Below are positions 50,606 to 59,620 of a stretch of 64,000 nt of DNA, piece by piece. The stretch covers positions 682,001 to 746,000 of the forward strand of contig NC_014375.1 of NCBI RefSeq assembly GCF_000144605.1, in the 5' to 3' direction. The notes under the pieces were generated by a model, which saw only the letters and a list, made by a program, of their open reading frames with translations, was not told where the DNA came from and ran no database searches. The stretch comes from Brevundimonas subvibrioides ATCC 15264. GTDB taxonomy: Bacteria > Pseudomonadota > Alphaproteobacteria > Caulobacterales > Caulobacteraceae. Each line of letters starts with the position of its first letter. Positions within the stretch are counted from its first letter, which is position 1. The position numbers and the translations under genes are program-made.

Positions 50606-51242
50606 TCGCCGTATCCGCGTGCTGGCGGCCTGTTTCTCGGGCGTCGCGGGCTATGTCGACGCGATCGGATTCCTGATGACGGGCGGCTTCTTCGTGTCCT
50701 TCATGAGCGGGAACTCGACCCGCCTTGGGATCGGCTTGGCGGAGGGGTCGCCAAGCACGGTCTTTGCCGCCGCCCTGCTGGTGACCTTCGTGGTTGGGGT
50801 GATGTTGGGTACGGTCGTCGGTCGGATCGCCAGGACCCACCGGCGACCGGCGGTTCTGGCGTTGGTCACCGGTCTGCTGGCGTCGGCCGTGGCCCTGCAT
50901 GCGCTGGGAGCCGGCGTGTTCGTGGCGATCCCGATGGTGCTCGCCATGGGGGCCGAGAACACGGTCTTCGCGGAGGACGGCGAGGTCCGGATCGGGCTGA
51001 CCTATATGAGCGGAACCCTGGTCAAGCTGGGCAAGCGCCTGACCGCCGCCCTGCTCGGTGGCGACCGGTTCGGATGGGTGCCGTTTCTGATGCTCTGGTC
51101 GGGGCTGCTGGCGGGCGCCGTCGCGGGCGCTCTGGCCTATGGTGCCTTCGGTGTGAACGCCCTCGTCGGAGCGGTGGTTGTCATGGCGGTGCTGACTGTG
51201 GTGACCCTCTTGCTGGGCCCCGATCTCAAGCCTCAGCGCTAG
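50592..51242 (+). CDS. YoaK/DUF1275 family membrane protein
   Basis: A 216-residue protein with about six transmembrane helices. It has the DUF1275 signature FSGVAGYVDAIGFLMTGGFFVSFMSGNSTRLG near the N-terminus, later AMGAENTVF and LTYMSGTLVKLG, the second GT/N motif of the duplicated fold. Function unknown; suspected transport. GGGAAGG stands ahead of the ATG. Converges on the VIT1-like gene. Confidence 0.9.
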   Translation: MLRYDRRIRVLAACFSGVAGYVDAIGFLMTGGFFVSFMSGNSTRLGIGLAEGSPSTVFAAALLVTFVVGVMLGTVVGRIARTHRRPAVLALVTGLLASAVALHALGAGVFVAIPMVLAMGAENTVFAEDGEVRIGLTYMSGTLVKLGKRLTAALLGGDRFGWVPFLMLWSGLLAGAVAGALAYGAFGVNALVGAVVVMAVLTVVTLLLGPDLKPQR

Positions 51243-51299
51243 GGTGCGCGACGCCCGGGCCGGAGGGCGCGGGCAGCGCCGTTGCAGGGTCACGACCGG

Positions 51300-51992
51300 T
51301 CACACGACTGCGCCGAACATCTTGCCGATTCCGGCGGTTATCGCCATGGCGACGACGCCCCAGATCGTGACCCGGAGCACCGCCTTGAGGATCGGTGCGC
51401 CCCCGACCTTCGCGCCGACGGCACCGAGGAAGGCAAGGCTGAGGACAGCCGCCGCCGTCACCGTCGACAGTGTAAGTGACAGTGGCGCGGCGATGGCGAC
51501 GATCAGCGGCACGGCCGCGCCGATGGAGAACGATACCGCGGAGGCGAAGGCGGCCTGGATCGGGCGGGCGATCGAGGTCCCGGAAATGCCCAGCTCGTCC
51601 TGGACGTGCGCCGCCAGCGCGTCGGTCGCCGTCAGTTGCCGGGCGACCTCGTCCGCCAGGTCCGGCGTCAACCCCCGCGCGGTGTAGAAGCCGGACAACT
51701 CGCGCAGCTCGGAGTCGGGAGACGCCGCCAGTTCCGCACGCTCCCGCTCGATGTCGGCCTTCTCCGCGTCGGCTTGCGAGCTGACGGAGACGTATTCCCC
51801 CGCTGCCATCGACATGGCTCCGGCGACCAGACCGGCCACGCCCGCGACAAGGATGCCGCTGCGGCCGGCCTCTGCCGCCGCGACCCCGACGATCAGACTG
51901 GCCGTGGAGACGATCCCGTCGTTGGCTCCCAGCACCGCCGCGCGGAGCCAGCCGACCCGATCGCCGATATGACGTTCCCGATGCATGGTCAT
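51300..51992 (-). CDS. VIT1/CCC1-family (DUF125) transporter
   Basis: A 230-residue membrane protein with the family start RVGWLRAAVLGANDGIVSTASLIVGV, then AMSMAAGEYVSVSSQADAEKADIERE and FASAVSFSIGAAVPL. In eukaryotes VIT1/CCC1 carry iron and manganese into vacuoles; bacterial members likely export iron or manganese. The metal-binding cytoplasmic loop (EKADIERERAEL) is present. The ATG overlaps the histidine kinase stop as ATGA. Confidence 0.9.
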   Translation of the reverse strand: MTMHRERHIGDRVGWLRAAVLGANDGIVSTASLIVGVAAAEAGRSGILVAGVAGLVAGAMSMAAGEYVSVSSQADAEKADIERERAELAASPDSELRELSGFYTARGLTPDLADEVARQLTATDALAAHVQDELGISGTSIARPIQAAFASAVSFSIGAAVPLIVAIAAPLSLTLSTVTAAAVLSLAFLGAVGAKVGGAPILKAVLRVTIWGVVAMAITAGIGKMFGAVV

Positions 51993-53047
51993 TGTGCTCC
52001 GTGGCTGGAGGGTGCGGCGCAGACGATCGAGATGCACGCACCGGGCGCGGCATCCGTGCAGGTGAGCACCGCGCCGAGCTGACGTGCAAGGGCCTGGACG
52101 ATGCCGGTCCCCAGTCCCGGTCTGGCCGTCGTCGGGTCGGTCGGCATGCCGACGCCGTCATCGCGGACCTTCAGGACCCAGCCTTGGCCCCTGGCACCGT
52201 ACTCCACGTCGATCCGCCCTTCGCGATCGCCGGGGAAGGCGTGCTTGAGGGCGTTTATCACCAGCTCCGTGACGATCAGGCCGATGCTGACAGACTGGCC
52301 CGAGGAGGCCACGCTGTCGTCCACAGTCACGCCCAGGGTGATCTGATTGTGGTCGCGGATCATCGAGTCGCCGATGCTGCGGCACAGGTCGGTGATGTAG
52401 CCGCGCAGTTCGACGTCGCCGAGTTCGGATCGCGCGAGTTGATGCTGCACGGCGGCGACGGACAGGACCCGCTGGTGGGCGTCGCGCAGATGGGCGCAGC
52501 TGCGGAGATGGGCACAGCTGTCGTCAGACCCCACCGTTCGCATGCCCTGCATCAGGACGCTGGCGATGATCTGCAGGCTGTTGGCGGTCCGGTGCTGGAC
52601 TTCCTGGACGAGCATGGCCTTTTCCCGGATCAGTTCACCGTTCTGCCGTTCCTTCGCGCGGACATCGGTGACGTCCTGGATGGACAGAAGCAACCGGATT
52701 CCGTCGGCGTTGCCATGGTCGAGGCGTTGGACGTCCAGGATGAGGCGTCGCACGCCATGGCGGGCGTTCAGGTCCATCTCGTAGCTGCGATTGGAAGCCC
52801 CGCCAGAGGTCGCCGCGACCAGCGACGACCAGAGCTGCGGCACGTGCCATTCCCCATCACCAAGGTCGGCGAGGCGCGCTCCGGGGATGTCGCCGGGAGA
52901 GACATTGAAAGCGTCGAGAAAGCTCTGGCTCGCAGCCACGATCGACAGATCGCCGTCCAGCAGGAGGACGGGCGCGACAGAGGCGGAGATCAGCGAGAGC
53001 GCCAGGTTGAGGGCGATGTCGGAGGGCGGCGTGAGCGATGCTGGCAT
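51989..53047 (-). CDS. PAS-containing HWE/HisKA_2-type histidine kinase
   Basis: A 352-residue soluble kinase; the start was set at MPASLTPP. Residues about 20-140 form a PAS sensor domain (APVLLLDGDLSIVAASQSFLDAFN). The phosphorylation box is VQEVQHRTANSLQIIASVL with the His at about residue 160. The ATPase domain has ELVINALKHAFPG, DDGVGMP and GLGTGIVQAL. Between them a six-residue segment CAHLRS/CAHLRD is duplicated. No response regulator adjoins. It shares a promoter region containing an Fnr-like box with the divergent DUF883 gene and is coupled to the VIT1-like gene. Confidence 0.9.
   Translation of the reverse strand: MPASLTPPSDIALNLALSLISASVAPVLLLDGDLSIVAASQSFLDAFNVSPGDIPGARLADLGDGEWHVPQLWSSLVAATSGGASNRSYEMDLNARHGVRRLILDVQRLDHGNADGIRLLLSIQDVTDVRAKERQNGELIREKAMLVQEVQHRTANSLQIIASVLMQGMRTVGSDDSCAHLRSCAHLRDAHQRVLSVAAVQHQLARSELGDVELRGYITDLCRSIGDSMIRDHNQITLGVTVDDSVASSGQSVSIGLIVTELVINALKHAFPGDREGRIDVEYGARGQGWVLKVRDDGVGMPTDPTTARPGLGTGIVQALARQLGAVLTCTDAAPGACISIVCAAPSSHGAQ
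52485..52520 (-). repeat. 18-bp tandem duplication inside the HWE kinase gene
   Basis: 52485-52502 and 52503-52520 differ at only two of 18 positions and encode the repeated CAHLR units just before DAHQR. The frame is kept. Confidence 0.8.
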
Positions 53048-53108
53048 GGATGGTCCACCCCCGCGGGACCGCATCGTCGGACCCTAGGGAGGATGTATCG
53101 CGTCGGCC

Positions 53109-53122
53109 TTGATCCAGATCAC
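53109..53122. promoter_or_regulatory. Fnr/FixK-like box between HWE kinase and DUF883 gene
   Basis: TTGAT-CCAG-ATCAC matches nine of ten consensus positions. It is 54 bases upstream of the DUF883 start and 61 bases upstream of the kinase start. Confidence 0.55.
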
Positions 53123-53176
53123 CGACGTCGCCCGGCCGATGGGGTTGGATGGGACACCATCAAAAGGAGCCTCCCC

Positions 53177-53482
53177 ATGACCCACGCCACCTTGAAGACC
53201 CTGAGCCGCGACCTCCATGATTTCGCTGACGAAGCGAGCGACCATCTGAAGGACGCGGCGAGGAAGACGGGGACGGACGCCAGCGAGGCGCTCGCCCGAT
53301 CGAGCAAGGCGATCAGCCGCGCCGCCGATCGCCTTCGTGACGAAGCAGAGAACTCGGCAGCGACCACGCGTGCCCAGATGTCCGAGACTGTCCGCGCCTA
53401 TCCGGTCAGCACCAGCGTCGTCGCCGGCGCGGTTGTCGCCCTGCTGGCGACCTTCGTCCTGGTCCGTCTCTCGCAGGCCTGA
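53177..53482 (+). CDS. DUF883/YqjD/ElaB-like protein
   Basis: A 101-residue protein with AAAGGAG ahead of the ATG. A long amphipathic, charged helical region (LSRDLHDFADEASDHLKDAARKTG and so on) is followed by one C-terminal transmembrane helix (VVAGAVVALLATFVLVRL). This is the layout of YqjD/ElaB tail-anchored proteins, which bind ribosomes at the membrane in stationary phase in E. coli. An Fnr-like box precedes the gene. Confidence 0.85.
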   Translation: MTHATLKTLSRDLHDFADEASDHLKDAARKTGTDASEALARSSKAISRAADRLRDEAENSAATTRAQMSETVRAYPVSTSVVAGAVVALLATFVLVRLSQA

Positions 53483-53565
53483 CCCGGACGGGTGGGCCTC
53501 GACGCTGACCGCGCCGGGGCCCGCGACGTCCATAGGACGCGGCACCCCGGCCTTGAGGCGCTTGC

Positions 53566-54327
53566 CTAGACCTCGCCCGATGCGTGCTGTCGAAGACGTT
53601 CGGGTCGCTCGACGATCAGTTCGTTCTGCGACGGGATGGAGATCAGGCCCTTGACCTTCATCCGTGTCAGCACGCGGCTGACCGTCTCGATCGTCAGGCC
53701 CAGATAGTCGGCGATCTCGCCACGCTTCATGGGCAGCCGGACGTGGCCGGGCGCGGTGGGGCGCGAGGGATCGTGTCCGGGCAGGTCGAGAAGGAAGGAC
53801 GCCATCCGCTCGATCGCGGTCTTGCGCCCCAGCAGCAGCATCTGGTTCTGCGCCGCGGCCAGTTCGTGAGAGGTGCGGTGAAGCAGCATGTGCTCCAGCG
53901 GCGGCGAGCCTGCGACCAGGGCGCGGAACGGACCCTTCCGGAAGCGGCAGACGGTCGAGACCTCCATGGCCTCGGCCGAGAAGACATAGGTTTCGCCAAT
54001 GGCGAGGCCGAGGAAGTCGCCCGCGAACAGGAAGCCTGTGATCTGCCGTCGGCCGTCCGGCAGCAGCTTGTAGACGCGCAGGGAGCCACCGGTGATGTTG
54101 AAGACGTGCGGTGCCGGCTCGCCTTCGCGGATCAGCACGGCTCCGGGCTCGAGTTTGATGACCTCGGCCAGTGCCCCCAGGCGCTGCAGGTCCGGGTCAT
54201 CGACGGCACCACAGACGCTGATCGTTCGCGCGCTGCAACGCTCACAGTCGCTGCGGATCGAGCGATCGGCACGGTCCGGCGAAAGGAGTGGGCGCGGCGC
54301 AAGCGAAGGCTTCAGGGCAACGACCAT
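53566..54327 (-). CDS. fnrL: Oxygen-sensing Crp/Fnr-family regulator (Fnr/FnrL type)
   Basis: A 253-residue regulator. The N-terminus has Cys28-x2-Cys31-x7-Cys39, and a fourth Cys occurs in STVCRF, the set that holds the oxygen-labile 4Fe-4S cluster in Fnr. The cyclic-nucleotide-like sensor domain is followed by the helix-turn-helix MKRGEIADYLGLTIETVSRVLTRMK. Its E--SR recognition residues specify TTGAT half-sites. Boxes of that type occur near several neighbours, so it probably governs this block under low oxygen. No box was seen before its own start. Confidence 0.93.
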   Translation of the reverse strand: MVVALKPSLAPRPLLSPDRADRSIRSDCERCSARTISVCGAVDDPDLQRLGALAEVIKLEPGAVLIREGEPAPHVFNITGGSLRVYKLLPDGRRQITGFLFAGDFLGLAIGETYVFSAEAMEVSTVCRFRKGPFRALVAGSPPLEHMLLHRTSHELAAAQNQMLLLGRKTAIERMASFLLDLPGHDPSRPTAPGHVRLPMKRGEIADYLGLTIETVSRVLTRMKVKGLISIPSQNELIVERPERLRQHASGEV

Positions 54328-54430
54328 GCCGCAGTGTGCGCCCGAAGCTGAATATTACCCAGCCAGTTTATTGGTCGGCAGCAAATGAATTCCGAAAGAG
54401 ATCAGGTTCAGTGGCCATTGGCCCTGCGGA

Positions 54431-54805
54431 TCAGTTTCCGGATGGGGTCTGAATGCTTTTCAGATAGGCGATCAGATCTGAGTTTTCCTCCGTCGACATG
54501 ACGAATTCGGGCATGGCGGCGTGGCCGGTATTGATCCCTTCGGCGAAGGCCTCGGCCAGGTCGTCGACACGATAGCGCTGGCCGAGGTCCCTGAAGTGCG
54601 GGGCAGCGGGCAGGGGGCTCTCGCCCGACAGGCCGACGGCATGGCAGCCGGCACAGTTCGCCTGGGCGTAGGCCGCTCCCCGGTCCTCTGCGGCCAGGGT
54701 CGACCCGCCGCTTTCGCCCGACATGGCTCCGGTCAAGGGATCGACGGGTCTGACCGCGCATCCCGTCAACACGAGCAGCAGGACGATGGCGGCCGGGTGT
54801 CTCAT
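54431..54805 (-). CDS. Lipoprotein cytochrome c
   Basis: A 124-residue protein with a lipoprotein signal (LTGC near residue 16), one haem-binding motif CAGCH, and a likely axial Met in HAAMPEF. The C-terminal helix DLIAYLKSIQ is typical of class I cytochromes c. It should carry electrons at the periplasmic face of a membrane. It shares its promoter region, which contains a perfect Fnr box, with the divergent universal stress gene. Confidence 0.92.
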   Translation of the reverse strand: MRHPAAIVLLLVLTGCAVRPVDPLTGAMSGESGGSTLAAEDRGAAYAQANCAGCHAVGLSGESPLPAAPHFRDLGQRYRVDDLAEAFAEGINTGHAAMPEFVMSTEENSDLIAYLKSIQTPSGN

Positions 54806-54856
54806 GGAGGGGCTCCTGATCGGTGGCCAGCCTCTCATGTCGATCCGTCCCGATCT

Positions 54857-54870
54857 TTGATCCTGATCAA
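54857..54870. promoter_or_regulatory. Perfect Fnr/FixK box between cytochrome c and usp genes
   Basis: TTGAT-CCTG-ATCAA is fully symmetric. It lies 51 bases upstream of the cytochrome c start and 52 bases upstream of the usp start, so it can serve both directions. Confidence 0.75.
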
Positions 54871-54922
54871 GGCGGCGGGCACGGCATTGAGGCTCTCATC
54901 GGGGCGAACCGGATCCGATGCC

Positions 54923-55756
54923 ATGCGCCTTGCCAGTCTCCTGGTCTATGTCGACGAAGGTCCGGAGGCGACGGCGCGCGTCGCACTGGCCTGTTCGATC
55001 GCGGCGCTTTCGAAGGCTCACGTCATCGGCCTCGCCGCCAGCATGCCGGAGGCTCCGCAGATCGACCCGTATGCGGGCGGTGCCATGCTGGGCGAAATGC
55101 TGGGCCTGTTCCGCGATATCGCGGAGGCGGACGTCAGTCGGGCCCAGACACTGTTCGAGGAGGCGGTTGGCGGATACGCGGAGCAGGCCGAGTGGCGGGG
55201 CCAGGTCGGCTATCCCTCCGATCTGGTCGTGCAGGCGTTGCGGGCCGCAGACATCGCTGTCCTCGGTCGCCGCGATCCGGTGCGCTCGCCGGCGCGCTCG
55301 CCGGACCCTGCGGATGTCCTGATGGCCGCCGGCCGCGCGCTCCTCGTGGTGCCGCCTCAGCTTGCGAAAGGACCGATCGGCACCCCGGCCGTGGTCGCCT
55401 GGAAGGACTGTCGCGAAGCCCAGCGAGCCGTCGCCGCGGCCCTGCCGATCCTGGCCGCATCGTCGACGGTGCACCTGATCGAGGTCTGCGCGGCCGAACA
55501 GGCCGACGAAGCCCGGCACCGCGTCGACGACGTGGCGGTCTTCCTGCGCCGGCACGGCATCGTGGCCAGCGCGCAGACCGTGAAAGGCGACGGCCGGCCG
55601 AGGGCAGACCAGATCATCGAGTTCGCACAGGACCACGGCGCGGGACTGATCGTGGCGGGGGGCTACGGCCACGCACGGCTGCGCGAATGGGTGATGGGCG
55701 GAGTGACCCACGGACTGCTGGATCGCTCGCCGGTCTGCCTGTTGCTGAGCCATTGA
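54923..55756 (+). CDS. Universal stress protein, two-domain
   Basis: A 277-residue protein with two UspA-like halves. The first begins LASLLVYVDEGPEATARVALACSIA. The second ends with the nucleotide-binding-type motif GAGLIVAGGYGHARLREWVMGGVTHGLL, matching the G-x2-G-x9-G-S/T pattern in part. The start MRLASLL was chosen to fit the family. In many bacteria Usp proteins are induced by anaerobiosis via Fnr, in keeping with the perfect Fnr box upstream. The CoA-transferase gene follows after 30 bases. Confidence 0.9.
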   Translation: MRLASLLVYVDEGPEATARVALACSIAALSKAHVIGLAASMPEAPQIDPYAGGAMLGEMLGLFRDIAEADVSRAQTLFEEAVGGYAEQAEWRGQVGYPSDLVVQALRAADIAVLGRRDPVRSPARSPDPADVLMAAGRALLVVPPQLAKGPIGTPAVVAWKDCREAQRAVAAALPILAASSTVHLIEVCAAEQADEARHRVDDVAVFLRRHGIVASAQTVKGDGRPRADQIIEFAQDHGAGLIVAGGYGHARLREWVMGGVTHGLLDRSPVCLLLSH

Positions 55757-55786
55757 CCCATCCCTTCGGCGTCGCGCGGTTCCGCC

Positions 55787-57319
55787 GTGGATAGGTCCCG
55801 CATCGCCAGCCCTGGCCACCGGGCCAAGGTCATGTCGGCAGAGGACGCCGCTCTCCTGATCGCGCCCGACACGACCGTGGGATTGAGCGGCTTCACCGCC
55901 TCCGGCTATCCGACGGCCGTGCCCCTCGCCCTCGCCGCCCGGATCGAGGCCGAGCACGCGGCGGGGCGACCGTTCAGGCTGCGCATCTGGACCGGAGCCT
56001 CGACGGGGCCGGAGCTGGACGGGGCCCTCGCCAAGGCCGACGGCATCGAATTCCGGCTGCCCTACAACTCCGATCCCACCTGCCGCGACAAGATCAATCG
56101 CGGCCAGATGGAGTATTTTGACATGCACCTGAGCCAGGTCGCGCCCGCCGCCTGGCAGGGCATCCTGGGGCCGCTTGACACCGCCATCATCCAGGTCACC
56201 GGTGTCCGCGAGGACGGGGCGCTGATCCCCGCCTCGTCGGTGGGAAACAACAAGACCTGGCTGGACCGTGCAAGCCAGGTGATCCTTGAGGTCAATCGCT
56301 GGCAGAACCCCGACCTGCTGGGGATGCACGACATCTACTATGGTGCCGCCCTGCCGCCGAACCGGGTGCCCATCCCCCTGATCCGTTCCAGCGACCGGAT
56401 CGGCGAGCCCTGCTTCCGATGCGATCCCGACAAGATCGTCGCCATCGTCGAGACCGACAGGCCCGACAGGAATGCCGGGTTCACCACGCCGGGCGCTGAC
56501 GATCTGGCGATCGCGGGCCACCTGCTGGAGTTCCTCGAGCACGAGGTGAAAAAGGGCCGTCTGCCGCCGTCGCTCCTTCCGCTCCAGTCCGGCGTCGGCA
56601 ATACCGCCAACGCGGTTCTGACCGGACTGATCGACGCCCCGTTCGACGACCTGACCGCCTGGACCGAGGTGATCCAGGACGGGATGATGGCCCTGCTGGA
56701 TAGCGGCAAGCTGCGGATGGCATCCTCGACCGCGCTCAGTCTCAGCCCGGAGCTCAGCGAGCGCGTCAACCGAAGCATGGGCGACTATCGCGACCGCATC
56801 ATCCTGCGGTCGCAGGAAATCAGCAATCATTCCGAGTTGATCCGCCGTCTGGGCGTCATCGCCATGAACGGCATGATCGAGGCCGACATCTACGGGAACG
56901 TCAACTCGACCCACGTCATGGGCTCGCGCATCCAGAACGGTATCGGGGGCTCCGGCGACTTCGCGCGGAACGCTTATATTTCGATCTTCATGAGCGCTTC
57001 TACGGCCAAGGGCGGGGCGATCTCGACCATCGTGCCGCATGCCTCGCACGTCGATCACATCAATCAGGACGTCCAGGTCCTCGTCACCGAACAGGGGCTC
57101 GCGGACCTTCGGGGACTGTCGCCGAAACAGAGGGCCAGGGCCGTGATCGAGACCTGCGCCCATCCCACCTATCGGCCCATGCTGGCGGACTATTACGCGC
57201 GCGCCCTCGCCGGCTCGTGGGGTCTGCAGACGCCCACGCTGCTGGACGAGGCCCTGTCCTGGCATTCCCGGTTCGTGCGGACCGGGTCCATGGCGTTCGG
57301 TCCGGGGGGCGCAGGATGA
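55787..57319 (+). CDS. Acetyl-CoA hydrolase/transferase family (succinate CoA-transferase type)
   Basis: A 510-residue enzyme starting at GTG. It has the family elements GLSGFTASGYPTAVPLALA and RIWTGASTGPELDG, then PYNSDP. The active-site region QEISNHSELIRRLGVIAMN carries the catalytic Glu, followed by GSGDFARNAYISIFM. It moves CoA between acids such as acetyl/propionyl-CoA and succinate. Such a reaction supports acetate or propionate handling during fermentation. It is probably in the Fnr-controlled usp transcript, and its stop overlaps the next start (ATGA). Confidence 0.92.
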   Translation: MDRSRIASPGHRAKVMSAEDAALLIAPDTTVGLSGFTASGYPTAVPLALAARIEAEHAAGRPFRLRIWTGASTGPELDGALAKADGIEFRLPYNSDPTCRDKINRGQMEYFDMHLSQVAPAAWQGILGPLDTAIIQVTGVREDGALIPASSVGNNKTWLDRASQVILEVNRWQNPDLLGMHDIYYGAALPPNRVPIPLIRSSDRIGEPCFRCDPDKIVAIVETDRPDRNAGFTTPGADDLAIAGHLLEFLEHEVKKGRLPPSLLPLQSGVGNTANAVLTGLIDAPFDDLTAWTEVIQDGMMALLDSGKLRMASSTALSLSPELSERVNRSMGDYRDRIILRSQEISNHSELIRRLGVIAMNGMIEADIYGNVNSTHVMGSRIQNGIGGSGDFARNAYISIFMSASTAKGGAISTIVPHASHVDHINQDVQVLVTEQGLADLRGLSPKQRARAVIETCAHPTYRPMLADYYARALAGSWGLQTPTLLDEALSWHSRFVRTGSMAFGPGGAG

Positions 57320-57942
57320 CCCCGCCTGTGCCGATCCATGCGCGGATCGAGGAGATCGCGTCCGAGATCGTCCGGCTTCAGGGGGAGCTGGACCGCGAGA
57401 TCTTCAAGCGCCGGGACGCTCTCGGCTGGCGACTTCATGAAGGGTTCGTCGAGTTCGAGCATGGCGTCGTCATGGAGCATCGACGCCTCAGGAGAAGCGC
57501 CGCGGCCTTCGTCGCCAGCGCGCCGCCCGCGACGGTGCTGACCTCGCCGGTCATCTATTCCCTGATCCTGCCGCTGGCGCTGATCGACCTGTGGGCCTCG
57601 GCCTATCAGGCGGTCTGTTTCCGGGCCTACCGGCTGCCCCGGGTTCGCCGGCGCGACTATCTCGTTTTCGACCGCGAGGCCCTCGCCTATCTGAACTGGA
57701 TAGAGCGGCTGAACTGCTGGTTCTGCGAATACGCCAACGGCGTCGCTGCCTACGTCCGCGAGATCGCCAGCCGCACCGAGCAGTACTGGTGCCCCATCAA
57801 GCATGCGCTCAAGGTCACCAGCCCCCACCGACGCTACCAGGACTTTGTCGAATACGGGGACGCCGAGGGATACCGGGATCGATTGAGCCGGCTGAGAGCG
57901 GCCTTGCGGACCGAGCCGTCGACGACGGGGATCGGGAACTAG
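57316..57942 (+). CDS. Conserved-looking protein of unknown function, 208 residues
   Basis: The ATG overlaps the CoA-transferase stop. The N-terminal half is helical and charged (EEIASEIVRLQGELDREIFKRRDALG). It is followed by a hydrophobic segment (SPVIYSLILPLALIDLWASAYQAVCFRAY) that could be a membrane hairpin. The C-terminal half is rich in aromatic residues and cysteines (WIERLNCWFCEYANGVAAYV, then YWCPIKHALK, then GDAEGYRDRL). The Cys cluster could bind a metal or haem. No recognised family; I expect it to act with the CoA-transferase or the anaerobic genes around it. Confidence 0.85.
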   Translation: MTPPVPIHARIEEIASEIVRLQGELDREIFKRRDALGWRLHEGFVEFEHGVVMEHRRLRRSAAAFVASAPPATVLTSPVIYSLILPLALIDLWASAYQAVCFRAYRLPRVRRRDYLVFDREALAYLNWIERLNCWFCEYANGVAAYVREIASRTEQYWCPIKHALKVTSPHRRYQDFVEYGDAEGYRDRLSRLRAALRTEPSTTGIGN

Positions 57943-57951
57943 ACAGGCCTG

Positions 57952-59388
57952 TCATTCGGTCAGGAACACCGGATTCCCGTAGAACCACAGGTCGGACCAG
58001 GGATCCTCGCCGGGCGTGTCGACAAGCGGTTCAGGCTCTGTGCCGCTGGTGCCCCGGACCCGCAGGTAGCGGGGCCCGCCCGACGCCGGAAGCCGATGCG
58101 TCATGGTCAGGACCTCGCCCTCGACCGTCCAGTCTGCGGCGGTGAAGCGCCGCTCGACCCGCGTCGTCGGGTTCGTGTCCGCATCGCGGTCGCCCCCCGG
58201 CGGGGTCACGTCGCCGACGATCAGGTCGATGTGGTTGACCGACGGTGTCCGTCCTCCCGCGTTGGCGGCCCTGGGATCGCGCACGCGCAGGGTGACGACG
58301 ATATCCTCCCCGCCGCCGGCCAGGGCGCCGCCGATCGTCGCCGTCCGGTCGCCGGCCGTCACCGTCATATCCAGCCCGGAAATGAGATCCCCCGTCGTGA
58401 CGAACACGCGGCCCTCGCGCAGCCCGTCCAGGATGTCGGCGCCGTCTGCGCGGGCCATGACATAGGTCTTGGCGTATTCGCCGGGCCAGAAGTCGTCGCC
58501 GCCCTCGCTGATATGGGTGTGGGAATCCGAGGTCGCCGTGATCCACCAGCGCCGGCCTTCACCCAGCAGGCTGTCCCAGACGCCGCCCAGCCGGGCCGTC
58601 ATCTGGTCGAACCCGCCCATGGTGGGGAAGCGCCGATAGATCCCGCGCGAACCGGCCGGATCAGGCCGTCCGTCGGCAAACAGCCCGTCGGCCTGATGAC
58701 CCGGTGCGCCCTCCATGCCGATGACGACCCGTGGCGTGATCTCGCTCCAGTCCCGCAGCTGGTGCGGGCGGACCTCGCCGTATTCGCCCAGACTCGTGGC
58801 CGAGCGCGACGGGTGGTTGGTCACCATGACAGGGCGGGGATCCATCGTCGCGATGTCGCGAAGGGCCTCCAGCATGAAGGCCTCGGTGTCACGGCCTGGA
58901 TCCTCGGGCCAGGGCTGGCGACGCCCGTAGCGGCTCTCGATCCGCAGCAGGTCCTCCCGCTCATGCGTCGACCGGGGGATGATCAGGCTGGAGTGCTCGG
59001 CCCCGGGCGTGTCGAACTCCATGCCGTAGAACAGGATCAGTCCGGGGACGCTTTCCCGCGCGCGCAAAAGTTCAGGCCAGGCCTGTTCGGCGTTCAGCCG
59101 GGCGTGAAGCGGCCCCCCGTGGTCGGTGGAGACCATCCACGACAGGCCGTAGCGCTGCGCCGCCTCGGCATTCTGGATGATCGTGTGGTTTCCGTCGCCG
59201 CCCAGCTGCGGCACGGGCGGTGCCCCAGGCGCGGTCGGGTCGGGTGTGTAGCGGGCGCTGAACCGGCTGTGCACGTGGTGATCCCCCGCCAGCCAGCGAC
59301 GGCCGTCGTTCGCGCCACTATCGGTCTGGGCAAACGCGAGGCTGGACGTCAGGGCCAGCGCCAGTCCCCAGGCGATCGACGATGTCAT
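57952..59388 (-). CDS. Exported CehA/McbA-type PHP-domain metallohydrolase
   Basis: A 478-residue protein with a signal peptide ending near AFAQ. The PHP-type metal motif GDHHVHSRFS starts the mature enzyme. Further ligands lie in MVSTDHGG, MEFDTPGAEH, VTNHPSRS and TSDSHTHIS. CehA/McbA enzymes are carbamate hydrolases, and the family also contains phosphoesterases; the substrate here is unknown. It acts in the periplasm. Divergent from a TonB receptor over 232 bases, suggesting joint use of one nutrient. Confidence 0.9.
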   Translation of the reverse strand: MTSSIAWGLALALTSSLAFAQTDSGANDGRRWLAGDHHVHSRFSARYTPDPTAPGAPPVPQLGGDGNHTIIQNAEAAQRYGLSWMVSTDHGGPLHARLNAEQAWPELLRARESVPGLILFYGMEFDTPGAEHSSLIIPRSTHEREDLLRIESRYGRRQPWPEDPGRDTEAFMLEALRDIATMDPRPVMVTNHPSRSATSLGEYGEVRPHQLRDWSEITPRVVIGMEGAPGHQADGLFADGRPDPAGSRGIYRRFPTMGGFDQMTARLGGVWDSLLGEGRRWWITATSDSHTHISEGGDDFWPGEYAKTYVMARADGADILDGLREGRVFVTTGDLISGLDMTVTAGDRTATIGGALAGGGEDIVVTLRVRDPRAANAGGRTPSVNHIDLIVGDVTPPGGDRDADTNPTTRVERRFTAADWTVEGEVLTMTHRLPASGGPRYLRVRGTSGTEPEPLVDTPGEDPWSDLWFYGNPVFLTE

Positions 59389-59620
59389 TGGCTGCGCTCC
59401 ATTCTTCCGTACCCTGAATACAGAAGTATGTGACGTGCAGGATTCAATCGTTACAAAAGAAATGGTCGTTTCCGCGAACCTTTTGTGTATCGTGTGAATT
59501 ATTTGCGATCCTCATCTGATTAGATTGAGGTGTGTCGTTCGTGGTGGCTACACGGCGCCGCGTGTGGGGAGGGCGCGTCGGGCATGGGGCTGGCGTTCTC
59601 CTGACACCGGGAGCAATTTC
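59389..59620. promoter_or_regulatory. Divergent promoter region between PHP hydrolase and TonB receptor
   Basis: A 232-base gap, clearly poorer in G+C in its middle (ACAAAAGAAATGG, GTGAATTATTTGC, TCTGATTAGATTGAG). It must hold both promoters. I could not assign -35/-10 pairs or a repeated operator with confidence. Confidence 0.45.
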
